NCBI GenBank assembly: GCA_003343905.1
Contig: QAKI01000019.1
Coordinates: 1 to 46,939, forward strand
From: Subdoligranulum variabile
Lineage (GTDB): Bacteria > Bacillota > Clostridia > Oscillospirales > Ruminococcaceae
Length of the DNA stretch: 46,939 bases
Direction of reading: 5' to 3'
In this document: piece after piece, positions 8,612-16,130 of the stretch
Layout of the letters: every line of letters starts with the position of its first letter
How positions within the stretch are numbered: position 1 is the first letter of the stretch
The notes under the pieces: model-generated
Seen by the model: only the letters and a program-made list of their open reading frames with translations
What the model was told of the DNA's origin: nothing
The model's database searches: none
Translations under genes and position numbers: made by a program

Positions 8612-8671
8612 AAAAACCGCTATTAGGGAGAATTCCTTCTCCTGAATGGAGAATTCCTTCTCCCTAATAGC
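8612..8671 (-). terminator. Attenuator-like nested palindrome between mglB and mglA
   Basis: A 16-bp palindromic unit GGAGAATTCCTTCTCC occurs twice (8627-8642 and 8648-8663), enclosed by the inverted repeat GCTATTAGGGAGAA / TTCTCCCTAATAGC (8619-8632 and 8658-8671). Read leftward, the hairpin is followed by GGTTTTTGG. It can fold as one long stem or two short hairpins. It probably acts as a partial terminator or 3' stabiliser that gives more binding protein than ATPase. Confidence 0.75.
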
Positions 8672-8730
8672 AATTGTCATTTCTTTTTAGTGGATAGAAA
8701 TTACAGGTCCCAGCAACTGGGGCTGAAAAA

Positions 8731-10056
8731 TCACTGGCTCAGCAGGGCAGTGTAGGAAGCGGCGTTGTCGGTCTTGACCATGTTGATGGCAAAGGCGTCA
8801 TACGCGCTGGGGTTGCTGAGGCGGTTGGTGATGTTGGCCTCGGTCTGGCCGTCGCCGCCGATGTACTCGACCTTCAGGTTCAGCAGATCGTCATAGTTCT
8901 GCAGCAGCGGCTGATAGGTGGCGCTCAGGAAGTTGTCGGCCGCATTGTAGATGTCGAGCCAGACGCTCTTCTCAGGATGCGCGGTAGCATCGAGCTGGTT
9001 GGAAACAGGCGCGTAGGTCTTGGTGGAGTCGGTGAACTCGGTGTAGTTCTCAGCAGTGACAGCCACGTTCAGGGCGTAGTAGGAGCGGGAAGCTTCGTCG
9101 TAGTAGTAGACGTCGTCGCTCAGGACGTTGCCGGCTTCGTCAGCAGTGCCGATACCAGTGTCCGTATCCACGCCGTCCAGAGCGTTGCGGATCAGACGCA
9201 GGGTCAGGTAAGCCTGAACGTCGGCGTGCTGGCTGATGGTGCCGCCGTAACCATTGGCGATAGCCGCAACAGCGTCCGCGTTGGCGTCATAGCCGAAGGT
9301 GGGAACACCGTTGGCCTGAGACCAGGCGTTGAACATCGACATGCCCATGCCGTCGTTGTTGGAAACAACGATGTCGATGGACTCACCGAAGGAAGCAGCC
9401 CAGGTGCCGATGGCGTTGCCGGCAGTGGCAGCGTCCCAAGTAGCACCGGCGGAGTTCTTCATTTCCTGAGAAGCCAGCTCACGGACCGTGTAGGTGGTGC
9501 CGTTGACTTCGATGGTGCCATCCTGGACCAGCGTGGAGGTGCCGTCGGTGTTGGTGCCGACAGGATCGCTCACGATGCCGTTGTCACCCGTGACAGCGGT
9601 GCCCAGCGCGCTGCGGACGCCGCGGGTACGGGCGATGGAGTCGTTGTGGCCGATGTCGCCGACAGCCAGAACGTAGCCGATGATGCCGTCGCCGTTGCGG
9701 TCGATGGTATCAATGTTGGCCTTGATGTAATCCAGAACCATCTGGCCCTGCAGTTCGGCGCCCTGGTTGGCGTCGAAGCCGACGTAGTAGGTGTTGTCAT
9801 TGAACTGCAGCGCGTTCATATCCAGCTCGCCGGTGGTGGAGTTGGAAGGCTGACGGTTGAACCAGACCAGCGGCTTATCCTTGTTGGCAACGGTGCCGCC
9901 CTCGGTAGCAGCAGAAGAGGCGGAGGAGGAAGCTTCTTCCGAAGTTTCGGTGCTCGTGCTTTCCGTAGTGCTGGTGCTTTCGCTGGTAGTGCCACCGCAG
10001 GCCGCCAGGCTCAGGGCCATCGCAGCAGCCATGCTCAATGCAAGTGCTTTTCTCAT
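8731..10056 (-). CDS. mglB: Circularly permuted galactose/glucose-binding lipoprotein (MglB-type)
   Basis: Extracellular sugar-binding lipoprotein of 441 aa. The signal peptide ends in the lipobox LAAC (Cys20), followed by a Ser/Thr/Glu-rich tether to about residue 56. From PLVWFNRQPS (62-71) onward it matches MglB from about mature residue 85 to its C-terminus: Ca-type loop DRNGDG (119-124), GHNDSIART with His137, Asp139 and Arg143, Trp207, SNND (232-235), FGYD (Asp257), and the strand YALNVAVTAENYTEF where MglB ends. Residues 363-441 then match the start of MglB: IYNAADNF (Asp374, Phe376), the GDGQ region, and AFAINMVKTDNAASYTALL. All the usual sugar-contact residues are present but reordered. 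The start ATG has AAGGAG. First gene of the operon. Confidence 0.9.
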   Translation of the reverse strand: MRKALALSMAAAMALSLAACGGTTSESTSTTESTSTETSEEASSSASSAATEGGTVANKDKPLVWFNRQPSNSTTGELDMNALQFNDNTYYVGFDANQGAELQGQMVLDYIKANIDTIDRNGDGIIGYVLAVGDIGHNDSIARTRGVRSALGTAVTGDNGIVSDPVGTNTDGTSTLVQDGTIEVNGTTYTVRELASQEMKNSAGATWDAATAGNAIGTWAASFGESIDIVVSNNDGMGMSMFNAWSQANGVPTFGYDANADAVAAIANGYGGTISQHADVQAYLTLRLIRNALDGVDTDTGIGTADEAGNVLSDDVYYYDEASRSYYALNVAVTAENYTEFTDSTKTYAPVSNQLDATAHPEKSVWLDIYNAADNFLSATYQPLLQNYDDLLNLKVEYIGGDGQTEANITNRLSNPSAYDAFAINMVKTDNAASYTALLSQ

Positions 10057-10120
10057 ACGTTTTTCTCCTTTTGCTTGATTTCAGATTGGCGGGCCGTTCT
10101 GCCGGTCCCGCCTGACACTA

Positions 10121-10152
10121 ATTATACTAAAAGAAAATCGGGGCAAATACAA
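10121..10152 (-). promoter_or_regulatory. mglB: Candidate promoter of the mgl operon
   Basis: Read leftward there is a perfect TATAAT (plus-strand ATTATA at 10121-10126). The -35 is weak: a TTGTAT at 10147-10152 has a 20-base spacer. A GC-rich imperfect hairpin (about 10088-10112) lies in the resulting 5' leader before AAGGAG and the mglB start. Confidence 0.45.
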
Positions 10153-11036
10153 GATGAAATTTCACTGAAAGAAGTGCAAAAAATTATCCAAACACAACAA
10201 TATGCTAAAAACATGTGGGTGATATTTGTGCGTGATGCACAATTTCCGTATCAAAAAAATTATCATCATCTGTTTTTTCTTTTGCAAAAGGCGTAAAAAA
10301 TCCAACCTGTACGGCGCGGTTTCTGGGGCATATCCGTGCAAAAAAACGGATATTTTGGCAGTATTGGCTGCTGTGTACAATGACCCCCGGCCATGGCCAG
10401 CAGCCAAGGAAACGCAGAGAGGGGCGAGAAGGGCAGTCTGCGCAAACCGTTTATGTGAATGAAGATAGACGGGTGGGATGGTTGTGCGGGCAAGCGCCTG
10501 GCCGGAATCACGGTTGGCCAAATTTCCGGCATTTGTGATGGTCCATGGGGCAACAGCAAACGGCTGGGAGTGCTTGCAGACCGTACCTGGCAACGACCGC
10601 CGGGTTTCAAGAGCTGGCTGTACCACGACCAACGGGCAGCCCAAAATCAAAAATCACAAAACCGGCCTGAACAACAGACCGATGCCAAAAGTGTTGGCTA
10701 TTCCAACCGTTCCGTGGGGATACCTTTTTAGTTTTCGTTTGGCAATTGCAGTAGGTCACAGGTACACTGTCAGCCCGATCGTTCATCCACTGGCTGGGAA
10801 ATTTTCGGCTTTTCCAGCGGGAGGGGGTGCGCTTTGCTTGATAGATAGCATTTCGCTAAATGTAAATTTAGCGAAATACAGGGGAGTGAGATTTACACCG
10901 GCGGTGTCGAAAGCAGGCATTGTTGAAAGTCCAAAAGCGGGGTTGATAACCCATCTTGATAAATATGCGTTCGTATGCAGAAATTGTACAGCCTGTAATT
11001 TACTGTAGCCATTCTAAAAGCAAAAACTATGTGAAA
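10130..11036. other. Long intergenic region without a recognised gene
   Basis: About 900 bases with lower GC than the neighbouring genes. Open frames here lack good ribosome-binding sites and give no recognisable protein. Apart from the mgl promoter and the palindrome at 10850-10877, it contains short dyads (ACACCG-G-CGGTGT near 10895, GGGTT-GAT-AACCC near 10940). I see no tRNA or known RNA motif. Confidence 0.6.
10850..10877. repeat. Perfect 28-bp palindrome (two 12-bp arms, 4-base centre)
   Basis: Arms ATTTCGCTAAAT (10850-10861) and ATTTAGCGAAAT (10866-10877) flank GTAA. It can equally be read as two 11-bp arms around a 6-bp centre, the geometry of Xer/dif sites, and a tyrosine recombinase gene begins 275 bases downstream. 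No T tract follows on either strand, so it is not a terminator. It could also be a repressor operator. Confidence 0.7.
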
Positions 11037-11066
11037 TTGACGGTTTGCACGTCCTCGTGCTACAAT
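11037..11066 (+). promoter_or_regulatory. Sigma-A promoter of the tyrosine recombinase gene
   Basis: TTGACG (11037-11042), 18-base spacer, TACAAT (11061-11066). A 9-bp hairpin (11085-11107) follows in the leader. Confidence 0.7.
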
Positions 11067-11084
11067 AAAAAGCACAAAGAAAAG

Positions 11085-11107
11085 GCGTCCGGGGCTTTCC
11101 CGGACGC
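11085..11107 (+). promoter_or_regulatory. Leader hairpin before the tyrosine recombinase
   Basis: GCGTCCGGG (11085-11093) and CCCGGACGC (11099-11107) with a 5-base loop. It is not followed by a T run, so it is more likely an RNA-stability or control hairpin than a terminator. Confidence 0.5.
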
Positions 11108-11152
11108 GCAAAACCGTTCGATCCATTCAGTTAGTTAAAGGAAGGCATCGCC

Positions 11153-12217
11153 TTGAGCACCTATATCAATACCACAACACCGGAACAGCACGCGCCTTAC
11201 CTGGACATTCCAGACGACGTGATCGAGTACCTGCATTACCTGGATTTTGTGAAACTCCGTTCGCCGCGCACGGTGAACGGATACTATCTGGACCTGCGGG
11301 GCTTTTTTCGTTATATGATGGTCCAGTGGAACCGCGTGCCCGCCGATACAGAACCCGGCGAGATCGACCTGACCCATATCACAACAGCCGATATTGCCAA
11401 CGTCACCAAACGGGACATCTTCGGGTATCTGGACTATGTGCGCAGCGCCCAGAACGGCCCCAAGGCCCGCGCCCGCAAACTGAGCGCGCTGAAAGGCTTC
11501 TTTCATTATATGGTCACGCAGGTCAACAAGCTGACCCAGAACCCCACCGACACCATCAGTCTGGGCGCACCCAAAAGCGCACTGCCCAAATACCTGACGG
11601 AAGAAGAAAGCCTGAGCTTGTTAAAAAATATACAAAGCGATTTCTATGAGCGGGATTTCTGTATCGTCACGCTGTTCCTGAACTGCGGCATGCGGCTTTC
11701 AGAACTGGTAGGCATTGATCTGAGCGACTTCCGGGACGATACCATCCGCATTTTGGGCAAAGGCGGCAAGGAGCGGCTCGTCTATTTGAACGACGCCTGC
11801 AAGCAGGCGCTTGCCCACTACTGCAAAGCCCGCGCTTCCCTCCCCCACCTGACGGACCGGGATGCGCTGTTCGTATCCAAGCGCGGCACCCGGTTGACGG
11901 CGCGCCGCGTGGAACAGATCGTAGAACGCTGCCTGCAGAACGCCGGTTTGAGCGGGCGCGGATTCTCGCCGCACAAACTCCGCCATACCGCCGCCACGCT
12001 CATGTATCAGGGCGGTGTGGATATGCTGGCGCTCAAAGAAATTTTAGGCCACGAAAACGTGTCCACCACCCAGATCTACACCCACATCAACCAGCAGAAA
12101 CTGCGCGACGCCGTGCAGGCTTCGCCGCTTGCCAGCCAGGGGTTCATCGCGCCCCAAACGTCACAGCAGGAAGCGGACGAGGAGGACGCACAGCCCGCTG
12201 GAAAGGGCGCTGAGTAA
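11153..12217 (+). CDS. Tyrosine recombinase, XerC/XerD-like
   Basis: Site-specific recombinase of 354 aa, longer than typical XerC/D (about 300). The N-terminal SAM-like core-binding domain (residues 20-135) includes SPRTVNGYYLDLRGFFRYM and ARARKLSALKGFFHYM. The catalytic domain has a full active site: Arg181 (GMRLSEL), Lys206 (GKGGKER), His274 and Arg277 (HKLRH), His300 (GHENVS) and the nucleophile Tyr309 (IYTH). A polar tail of about 40 residues follows. The start is TTG with AAAGGAAGG upstream; no ATG fits better. It is probably the chromosomal Xer recombinase, or a close relative, rather than a phage integrase, since no phage genes are near. Its 3' end overlaps the convergent SpoIIM-like gene by 57 bases. 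Confidence 0.87.
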   Translation: MSTYINTTTPEQHAPYLDIPDDVIEYLHYLDFVKLRSPRTVNGYYLDLRGFFRYMMVQWNRVPADTEPGEIDLTHITTADIANVTKRDIFGYLDYVRSAQNGPKARARKLSALKGFFHYMVTQVNKLTQNPTDTISLGAPKSALPKYLTEEESLSLLKNIQSDFYERDFCIVTLFLNCGMRLSELVGIDLSDFRDDTIRILGKGGKERLVYLNDACKQALAHYCKARASLPHLTDRDALFVSKRGTRLTARRVEQIVERCLQNAGLSGRGFSPHKLRHTAATLMYQGGVDMLALKEILGHENVSTTQIYTHINQQKLRDAVQASPLASQGFIAPQTSQQEADEEDAQPAGKGAE

Positions 12218-12829
12218 ACAGACCGCCAGAAACGCCACGCCCCACCGCACAGCCAACCGGCGTGTGGCGGCATGAAGCTGCCCGCGCGGCGCACCGCCCA
12301 GAAAGATACTTTGGAACAGACCGCGGCTCAATACAAGGGCATGCCCCGAAAGCCAGAGGCTGACCAGCAGTACGCCCAGGTCCGGCAGGCAGGACAGCAG
12401 CCAGTATGTCACGACGCCTTTTGTGCCGCCGGCCGCCAGGATATAGGCGGCGCAGAACCCCAGAAAGCAGCCCCGCGCGGCAAAAAACAGCGGCAGAAGC
12501 CCCTGCCCCAGCGCCGAAAAGGCACACACGGCGATCAAAAGCAACTGCAAAAAGGCGGCGGCCATCTGATCCGTGAAAACGAGGACCCAACCCGCAAAAT
12601 GGGCCGGGTCCAGATAATACGCCGCCAGTTGCTGCCCCCAGACAGAATCCCCGCTGCGCCCCAGTTCGATCCCAGGCAGATACCCGATCAGGAAGGCGCC
12701 CGCACACAGCAGGACCCACCCGCCCGCGAATCCGTCCTTGGATACGGCGGCGCCGGGGCGGCGGAAGCTCCGCTTGCCGCCATACAGCCGCGGGAGTTTG
12801 GCGCGCGGGGCGGACTGCGCGGCGCGCAT
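12161..12829 (-). CDS. SpoIIM-like (stage II sporulation protein M family) membrane protein
   Basis: Polytopic membrane protein of 222 aa with about five hydrophobic segments after a basic N-terminus. The layout (GYLPGIELGR after the first segment, then AARGCFLGFCAAYILAAGGTKGV and LPDLGVLLVSLWLSGHALV) fits the SpoIIM/DUF95 family. In sporulators SpoIIM works with SpoIID and SpoIIP in engulfment, but related proteins also occur in non-sporulating Clostridia, so the role here is uncertain. Start choice: the ATG at 12829 overlaps the stop of the TIGR04086 gene (TGATG), implying translational coupling. The frame is open far upstream, but that part is a shadow of the TIGR04086 gene. Its last 57 bases are antisense to the recombinase gene. 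Confidence 0.65.
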   Translation of the reverse strand: MRAAQSAPRAKLPRLYGGKRSFRRPGAAVSKDGFAGGWVLLCAGAFLIGYLPGIELGRSGDSVWGQQLAAYYLDPAHFAGWVLVFTDQMAAAFLQLLLIAVCAFSALGQGLLPLFFAARGCFLGFCAAYILAAGGTKGVVTYWLLSCLPDLGVLLVSLWLSGHALVLSRGLFQSIFLGGAPRGQLHAATRRLAVRWGVAFLAVCLLSALSSGLCVLLVRFLL

Positions 12830-13287
12830 CAGCGCACCGCCCGCAGGGCGGCGGCCGACCCGCCCAGGACCCCGCCCAGCAGCAGCGCCACCGGCAGCAT
12901 CAGGTCGTTGCCGGTCAGCATCTGCCCATTGTACAGGAACGCCGCGCCGATCTGGCACGCCGCATAAAACGCCCCGCACCCAAGCCCGCACAGCATCATC
13001 CGGCTGCCGACCCGGTGCGCCAGCACCCAGCCGGAAAGCGCAGCGCCCGCAGCCGCCGCCAGGCAGGCCAGCGGCCGCACCATCGTCAATGGCAGCGGCG
13101 TGTTGGCCAGCAGCAGCGCAAACAGCGCCAGCAGCACGGCGCACAGCGCAACGCCCGCCGCAAAGGCAAGCACGCAGGCTTTTGCCGCACGTGTGCCCGG
13201 GCTGCCGGTGCCCGGTTTTTTCCTGCGCGATGCGGCACGTTTGGCCGCGGGATGTACGGGTTTCGCTTTCACTTTCGTATCAGACAT
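12829..13287 (-). CDS. TIGR04086-family membrane protein
   Basis: Small membrane protein (152 aa): a basic Lys/Arg/Pro-rich N-terminus (residues 1-35), then four hydrophobic segments. TIGR04086 proteins of unknown function sit directly after yajC in many Clostridia, and the order tgt-yajC-this gene is the main support for the name. The Shine-Dalgarno sequence AAGGGGGCG lies inside the right arm of a strong hairpin just upstream, so translation may depend on whether that hairpin is open. The stop overlaps the start of the SpoIIM-like gene. Confidence 0.72.
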   Translation of the reverse strand: MSDTKVKAKPVHPAAKRAASRRKKPGTGSPGTRAAKACVLAFAAGVALCAVLLALFALLLANTPLPLTMVRPLACLAAAAGAALSGWVLAHRVGSRMMLCGLGCGAFYAACQIGAAFLYNGQMLTGNDLMLPVALLLGGVLGGSAAALRAVR

Positions 13288-13293
13288 ATAAAA

Positions 13294-13329
13294 CGCCCCC
13301 TTGCACAGTAAAGACTATGCAAGGGGGCG
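13294..13329 (-). promoter_or_regulatory. Hairpin covering the ribosome-binding site of the TIGR04086 gene
   Basis: CGCCCCCTTGCA (13294-13305) pairs with TGCAAGGGGGCG (13318-13329), 12 perfect base pairs. Read leftward it follows the yajC stop, is followed by TTTT, and the start ATG comes at once. The arm supplies the AAGGGGG ribosome-binding site, so it may act as attenuator and translational block together. Confidence 0.75.
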
Positions 13330-13348
13330 CGGCGCTATGCTTCAGGGT

Positions 13349-13705
13349 TTACTTCTTGGACGCAGCGTTCTTGGCTGCGGGGGTCTTGTTATCGCCCACA
13401 TCCAGCTTCTCCACGTTGGAGATGGCGGTGCGGCGGAAACGGATCTTCGTGCGGTCGCTGCCGGTTTCCACCACGATGGTGTCGTCCTTCTCGCTGATGG
13501 CGAAAACCAGACCGACGATGCCGCCGATCGTGGTGACTTTGTCGCCGATCTCGATCGAGTTGCGCATGGCGGCGTCCTTCTTGTCCTGACGCTTCTGCGG
13601 AAGGTAGACGACCAGGAACAGGACCAGAATAATGACGATCATCGGCAGCAGGCTGACGATCATTTCGACCGTTCCGACAGACTCCGTGCTCAGAAACTGA
13701 ATCAT
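13349..13705 (-). CDS. yajC: Preprotein translocase accessory subunit YajC
   Basis: Small single-pass membrane protein (118 aa) that associates with SecDF-YidC and the Sec channel. One N-terminal membrane segment (about residues 13-35, MIVSLLPMIVIILVLFLVVY) is followed by the family hallmark LPQKRQDKK and GDKVTTIGGIVGLV, then a basic Ala/Lys tail. Start choice: the ATG at 13705 has AAGGAG ten bases upstream; the in-frame TTG at 13732 lies upstream of that site. Downstream of tgt, as in many Firmicutes, with its own promoter in the gap. Confidence 0.94.
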   Translation of the reverse strand: MIQFLSTESVGTVEMIVSLLPMIVIILVLFLVVYLPQKRQDKKDAAMRNSIEIGDKVTTIGGIVGLVFAISEKDDTIVVETGSDRTKIRFRRTAISNVEKLDVGDNKTPAAKNAASKK

Positions 13706-13741
13706 AGTGTGTAATCTCCTTAATTCTTGCAAATTTTCTTT

Positions 13742-13770
13742 ATTATATCGAATCCAGAAAAAGAACGCAA
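13742..13770 (-). promoter_or_regulatory. yajC: Candidate promoter of yajC
   Basis: Read leftward: TTGCGT (plus strand 13765-13770), 17-base spacer, TATAAT (13742-13747). Confidence 0.55.
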
Positions 13771-13820
13771 GCCTTTCCCTGAAATTCCGTCACATCTTGC
13801 GGCGGCAGGCGCCGCGCCGG

Positions 13821-14954
13821 TCAAATGCGCGTGTCCAGACGGCGCACGTAGGTATCGTGGAACTGCTGGAACGTGCCGTTGTCGAGCGCTTCGCGGATGC
13901 GCTCCATCAGCCGGTTGTAGAAGTACAGGTTGTGCATGACGGCCAAACGCATGCCCAGCATTTCGTCAGCCTTCTGCAGGTGGCGGATGTAAGCGCGCGA
14001 GAAGTTGCGGCAGACCGGGCAGTCGCAGTTCGGGTCGATGGGCGATTCGTCCCGCTCGTACTTCAGGTTCTTGATGTTGATGATGCCGTCCCAGGTGAAA
14101 AGATGCCCATGGCGGGCGTTGCGACTGGGCATGACGCAGTCGAACAGGTCCACACCGCGGTAGACGGCCTCAATGATATTCCCGGGGGTGCCTACGCCCA
14201 TCAGATAGCGGATCTTATCCTTCGGCGCGAAGGGCTCTACAGCCGAGATGATCTCATACATGACCTCCGCCGGTTCGCCCACAGCCAGACCGCCGATGGC
14301 GTAGCCGTCCAGATCATACTCCGCGATCTGCTTCATGTGCTCCACGCGCAGTTCCGGGAAGGTGCAGCCCTGATTGATGCCGAAAAGCAGCTGGTCCGGG
14401 TTGACCGCCTTGCCCTCGTTTTTCAGGCGTGCCATCTCCTGTTTGCAGCGCAGCAGCCAGCGCGCCGTGCGGGCGCAGCTGTTTTTGGCGTACTCATAGG
14501 TCGCGGGGTTCTCGACACATTCATCAAAGGCCATGGCGATGGTGGAACCCAGGTTGGCCTGGATCTGCATGCTCTGCTCCGGCCCCATGAAAATGCGGTG
14601 CCCGTCCAGATGGGAGTTGAAGGTGACGCCCTCCTCGGTGATCTGGCGCAGCTTTGCCAGGCTGAACACCTGGAACCCGCCGCTGTCGGTCAGGATGGGA
14701 CCGTCCCAGCGGGTGAACTTGTGCAGCCCACCCATCTGGGCCACGACCTGGTCGCCGGGGCGCAGATGCAGGTGGTAGGTGTTGCACAGCATGACCTGCG
14801 CCCGGATCTCCTTGAGGTCAAGCGCGGAAAGGCCGCCCTTGATGGCCGCCGCCGTTGCGACGTTCTGGAAGGCAGGGGTCTGCACGGTCCCGTGCACCGT
14901 TTTGAACTCGCCGCGCCGCGCAGCGCCCTCCTGTTTGATTAGACGGTATGGCAT
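13821..14954 (-). CDS. tgt: tRNA-guanine transglycosylase (queuine tRNA-ribosyltransferase)
   Basis: Exchanges guanine-34 of GUN-anticodon tRNAs for the preQ1 base, the first tRNA-bound step of queuosine synthesis; QueA, encoded next door, acts after it. 377 aa, full length. Seen: LTDSGGFQVFSL near residue 90 with the catalytic Asp of the substrate pocket, GFAVGEP-type loop as IGGLAVGEPAEVMYE, YLMGVGTPGNIIEAV, FDCVMPSRNARHG with the second catalytic Asp, and the zinc site CDCPVCRNFSRAYIRHL with a distal His. The cytoplasmic enzyme is typical in every part. Confidence 0.97.
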   Translation of the reverse strand: MPYRLIKQEGAARRGEFKTVHGTVQTPAFQNVATAAAIKGGLSALDLKEIRAQVMLCNTYHLHLRPGDQVVAQMGGLHKFTRWDGPILTDSGGFQVFSLAKLRQITEEGVTFNSHLDGHRIFMGPEQSMQIQANLGSTIAMAFDECVENPATYEYAKNSCARTARWLLRCKQEMARLKNEGKAVNPDQLLFGINQGCTFPELRVEHMKQIAEYDLDGYAIGGLAVGEPAEVMYEIISAVEPFAPKDKIRYLMGVGTPGNIIEAVYRGVDLFDCVMPSRNARHGHLFTWDGIINIKNLKYERDESPIDPNCDCPVCRNFSRAYIRHLQKADEMLGMRLAVMHNLYFYNRLMERIREALDNGTFQQFHDTYVRRLDTRI

Positions 14955-15012
14955 GGATCATCTTCTCCGTATCAGTATTGTTGCGGGCAAAGCGCCCGGT
15001 CCGATTCTATTT

Positions 15013-15041
15013 ATTATAAAGAAAGCCGCCGGTCCCGTCAA
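15013..15041 (-). promoter_or_regulatory. tgt: Candidate promoter of tgt, within the queA-tgt gap
   Basis: Read leftward: TTGACG (plus strand 15036-15041), 17-base spacer, TATAAT (15013-15018). The -35 lies inside a short imperfect hairpin (15031-15048) that follows the queA stop and may act as a weak terminator. Confidence 0.6.
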
Positions 15042-15049
15042 CGGGTCCG

Positions 15050-16078
15050 TCACTGGATCAGCATGGCGTCGCCAAAGCTGAAGAAGCGGTAGCGTTCCGC
15101 AACGGCCGTCTTGTAAGCCGCCATCGTCTTTTCGTACCCGTAGAAGGCCGAGATCAGCATGATCAACGTGCTTTCCGGCAGGTGGAAGTTCGTAATCAGC
15201 CCGTCAATGGCATGCAGTTCGACGCCCGGATAGATGAAAATATCCGTATTGCCGCTGCAGGGCACGATCTTGCCGTACCTGGCCCACACGGCTTCCAGCG
15301 TGCGGCAGCTCGTGGTGCCCACGGCGATCACGCGGTGGCCGCTCTGCCGCGCCGCGTTGATGGCCGCCGCGGTCTCCTCGCTGACGGAATACCACTCGCT
15401 GTGCATCTGGTGGTCCTCGATGTCATCCTCGCTGACCGGGCGGAAGGTGCCAAGCCCCACGTGCAGGGTGACTTCAGCAATGTTGACGCCGCCCGCCCGC
15501 AGGGTGTCCATCAGTTCCGGCGTAAAGTGCAGCCCGGCCGTCGGCGCGGCGGCGCTGCCCAGTTCCTTGGCGTACACCGTCTGGTACTGGCTCTGGTCCT
15601 CCAACTGTTTGGTGATGTAGGGCGGCAGCGGCATCTTGCCGAACTCGTCCAGCTTTTCATACAGGGTCTCGGTGTCATAAGTAAAGGTGACGAGTTTGTT
15701 GCCGTCCGGCATGGTCTCGTCCACCACCGCGGTCAGCGTCCCGTCGCCGAAGGAGACCTTCGTCCCCGCCTGCATCCGCTTGCCCGGGCGCGCCAGACAT
15801 TCCCAGGTGTCCCCTTTGACCTGGCGCAGCAGGAGCAGTTCGCACACGGCGCCGGTCGGCACCTTGGTGCCGAGCAGACGGGCCGGCAGGACCTTGGAAT
15901 TGTTGACGACCAGCAGGTCGCCTTTTTCCAGATACCGCGGCAGATCCCGGAACACCGCGTGCTCGATCCGATCGTTCCGGCGGTCCAGGACCATCAGCCG
16001 GGCCGAGTCGCGCGGGTCGGCCGGTTCCTGGGCGATCAGTTCCTTGGGCAGGTCATACCAAAAATCTTTTTTGAGCAT
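15050..16078 (-). CDS. queA: S-adenosylmethionine:tRNA ribosyltransferase-isomerase
   Basis: Transfers and isomerises the ribosyl part of SAM onto preQ1 in tRNA, giving epoxyqueuosine. 342 aa. It shows the family N-terminus FWYDLPKELIAQEPADPRDSARL, the KVLPARLLG strand, GSAAAPTAGLHFT, LHVGLGTFRPV and the terminal FYGYEKTMAAYKTAV-FFSFGDAMLI. Start choice: the ATG at 16078 has AAGGAAG at good spacing; an in-frame extension to 16117 would cross the divergent asd promoter. It runs leftward ahead of tgt, divergently from the lysine operon. Confidence 0.96.
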   Translation of the reverse strand: MLKKDFWYDLPKELIAQEPADPRDSARLMVLDRRNDRIEHAVFRDLPRYLEKGDLLVVNNSKVLPARLLGTKVPTGAVCELLLLRQVKGDTWECLARPGKRMQAGTKVSFGDGTLTAVVDETMPDGNKLVTFTYDTETLYEKLDEFGKMPLPPYITKQLEDQSQYQTVYAKELGSAAAPTAGLHFTPELMDTLRAGGVNIAEVTLHVGLGTFRPVSEDDIEDHQMHSEWYSVSEETAAAINAARQSGHRVIAVGTTSCRTLEAVWARYGKIVPCSGNTDIFIYPGVELHAIDGLITNFHLPESTLIMLISAFYGYEKTMAAYKTAVAERYRFFSFGDAMLIQ

Positions 16079-16096
16079 ATTTTCTTCCTTTTTTCG

Positions 16097-16125
16097 TTGA
16101 CAATCCAGGGGCGTCATACTATAAT
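16097..16125 (+). promoter_or_regulatory. asd: Near-perfect sigma-A promoter of the lysine/DAP operon
   Basis: TTGACA (16097-16102), 17-base spacer, TATAAT (16120-16125): both hexamers match consensus. Transcription would start just before the lysine riboswitch. Confidence 0.93.
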
Positions 16126-16130
16126 ATACG

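Noticed and set aside
8619..8671. Possible CRISPR or insertion-sequence end
   Set aside because: Only two palindromic units, 5 bases apart and no spacers; no transposase or cas gene nearby. A terminator-like role fits better.
8977..10296. Rightward open frame opposite mglB
   Set aside because: Val/Gly-rich antisense product of a Ser/Thr/Asp-rich gene; no ribosome-binding site or family.
10162..11008. Several open frames in the long gap before the recombinase gene
   Set aside because: Frames overlap on both strands, none has a convincing start site, and none resembles a protein I know.
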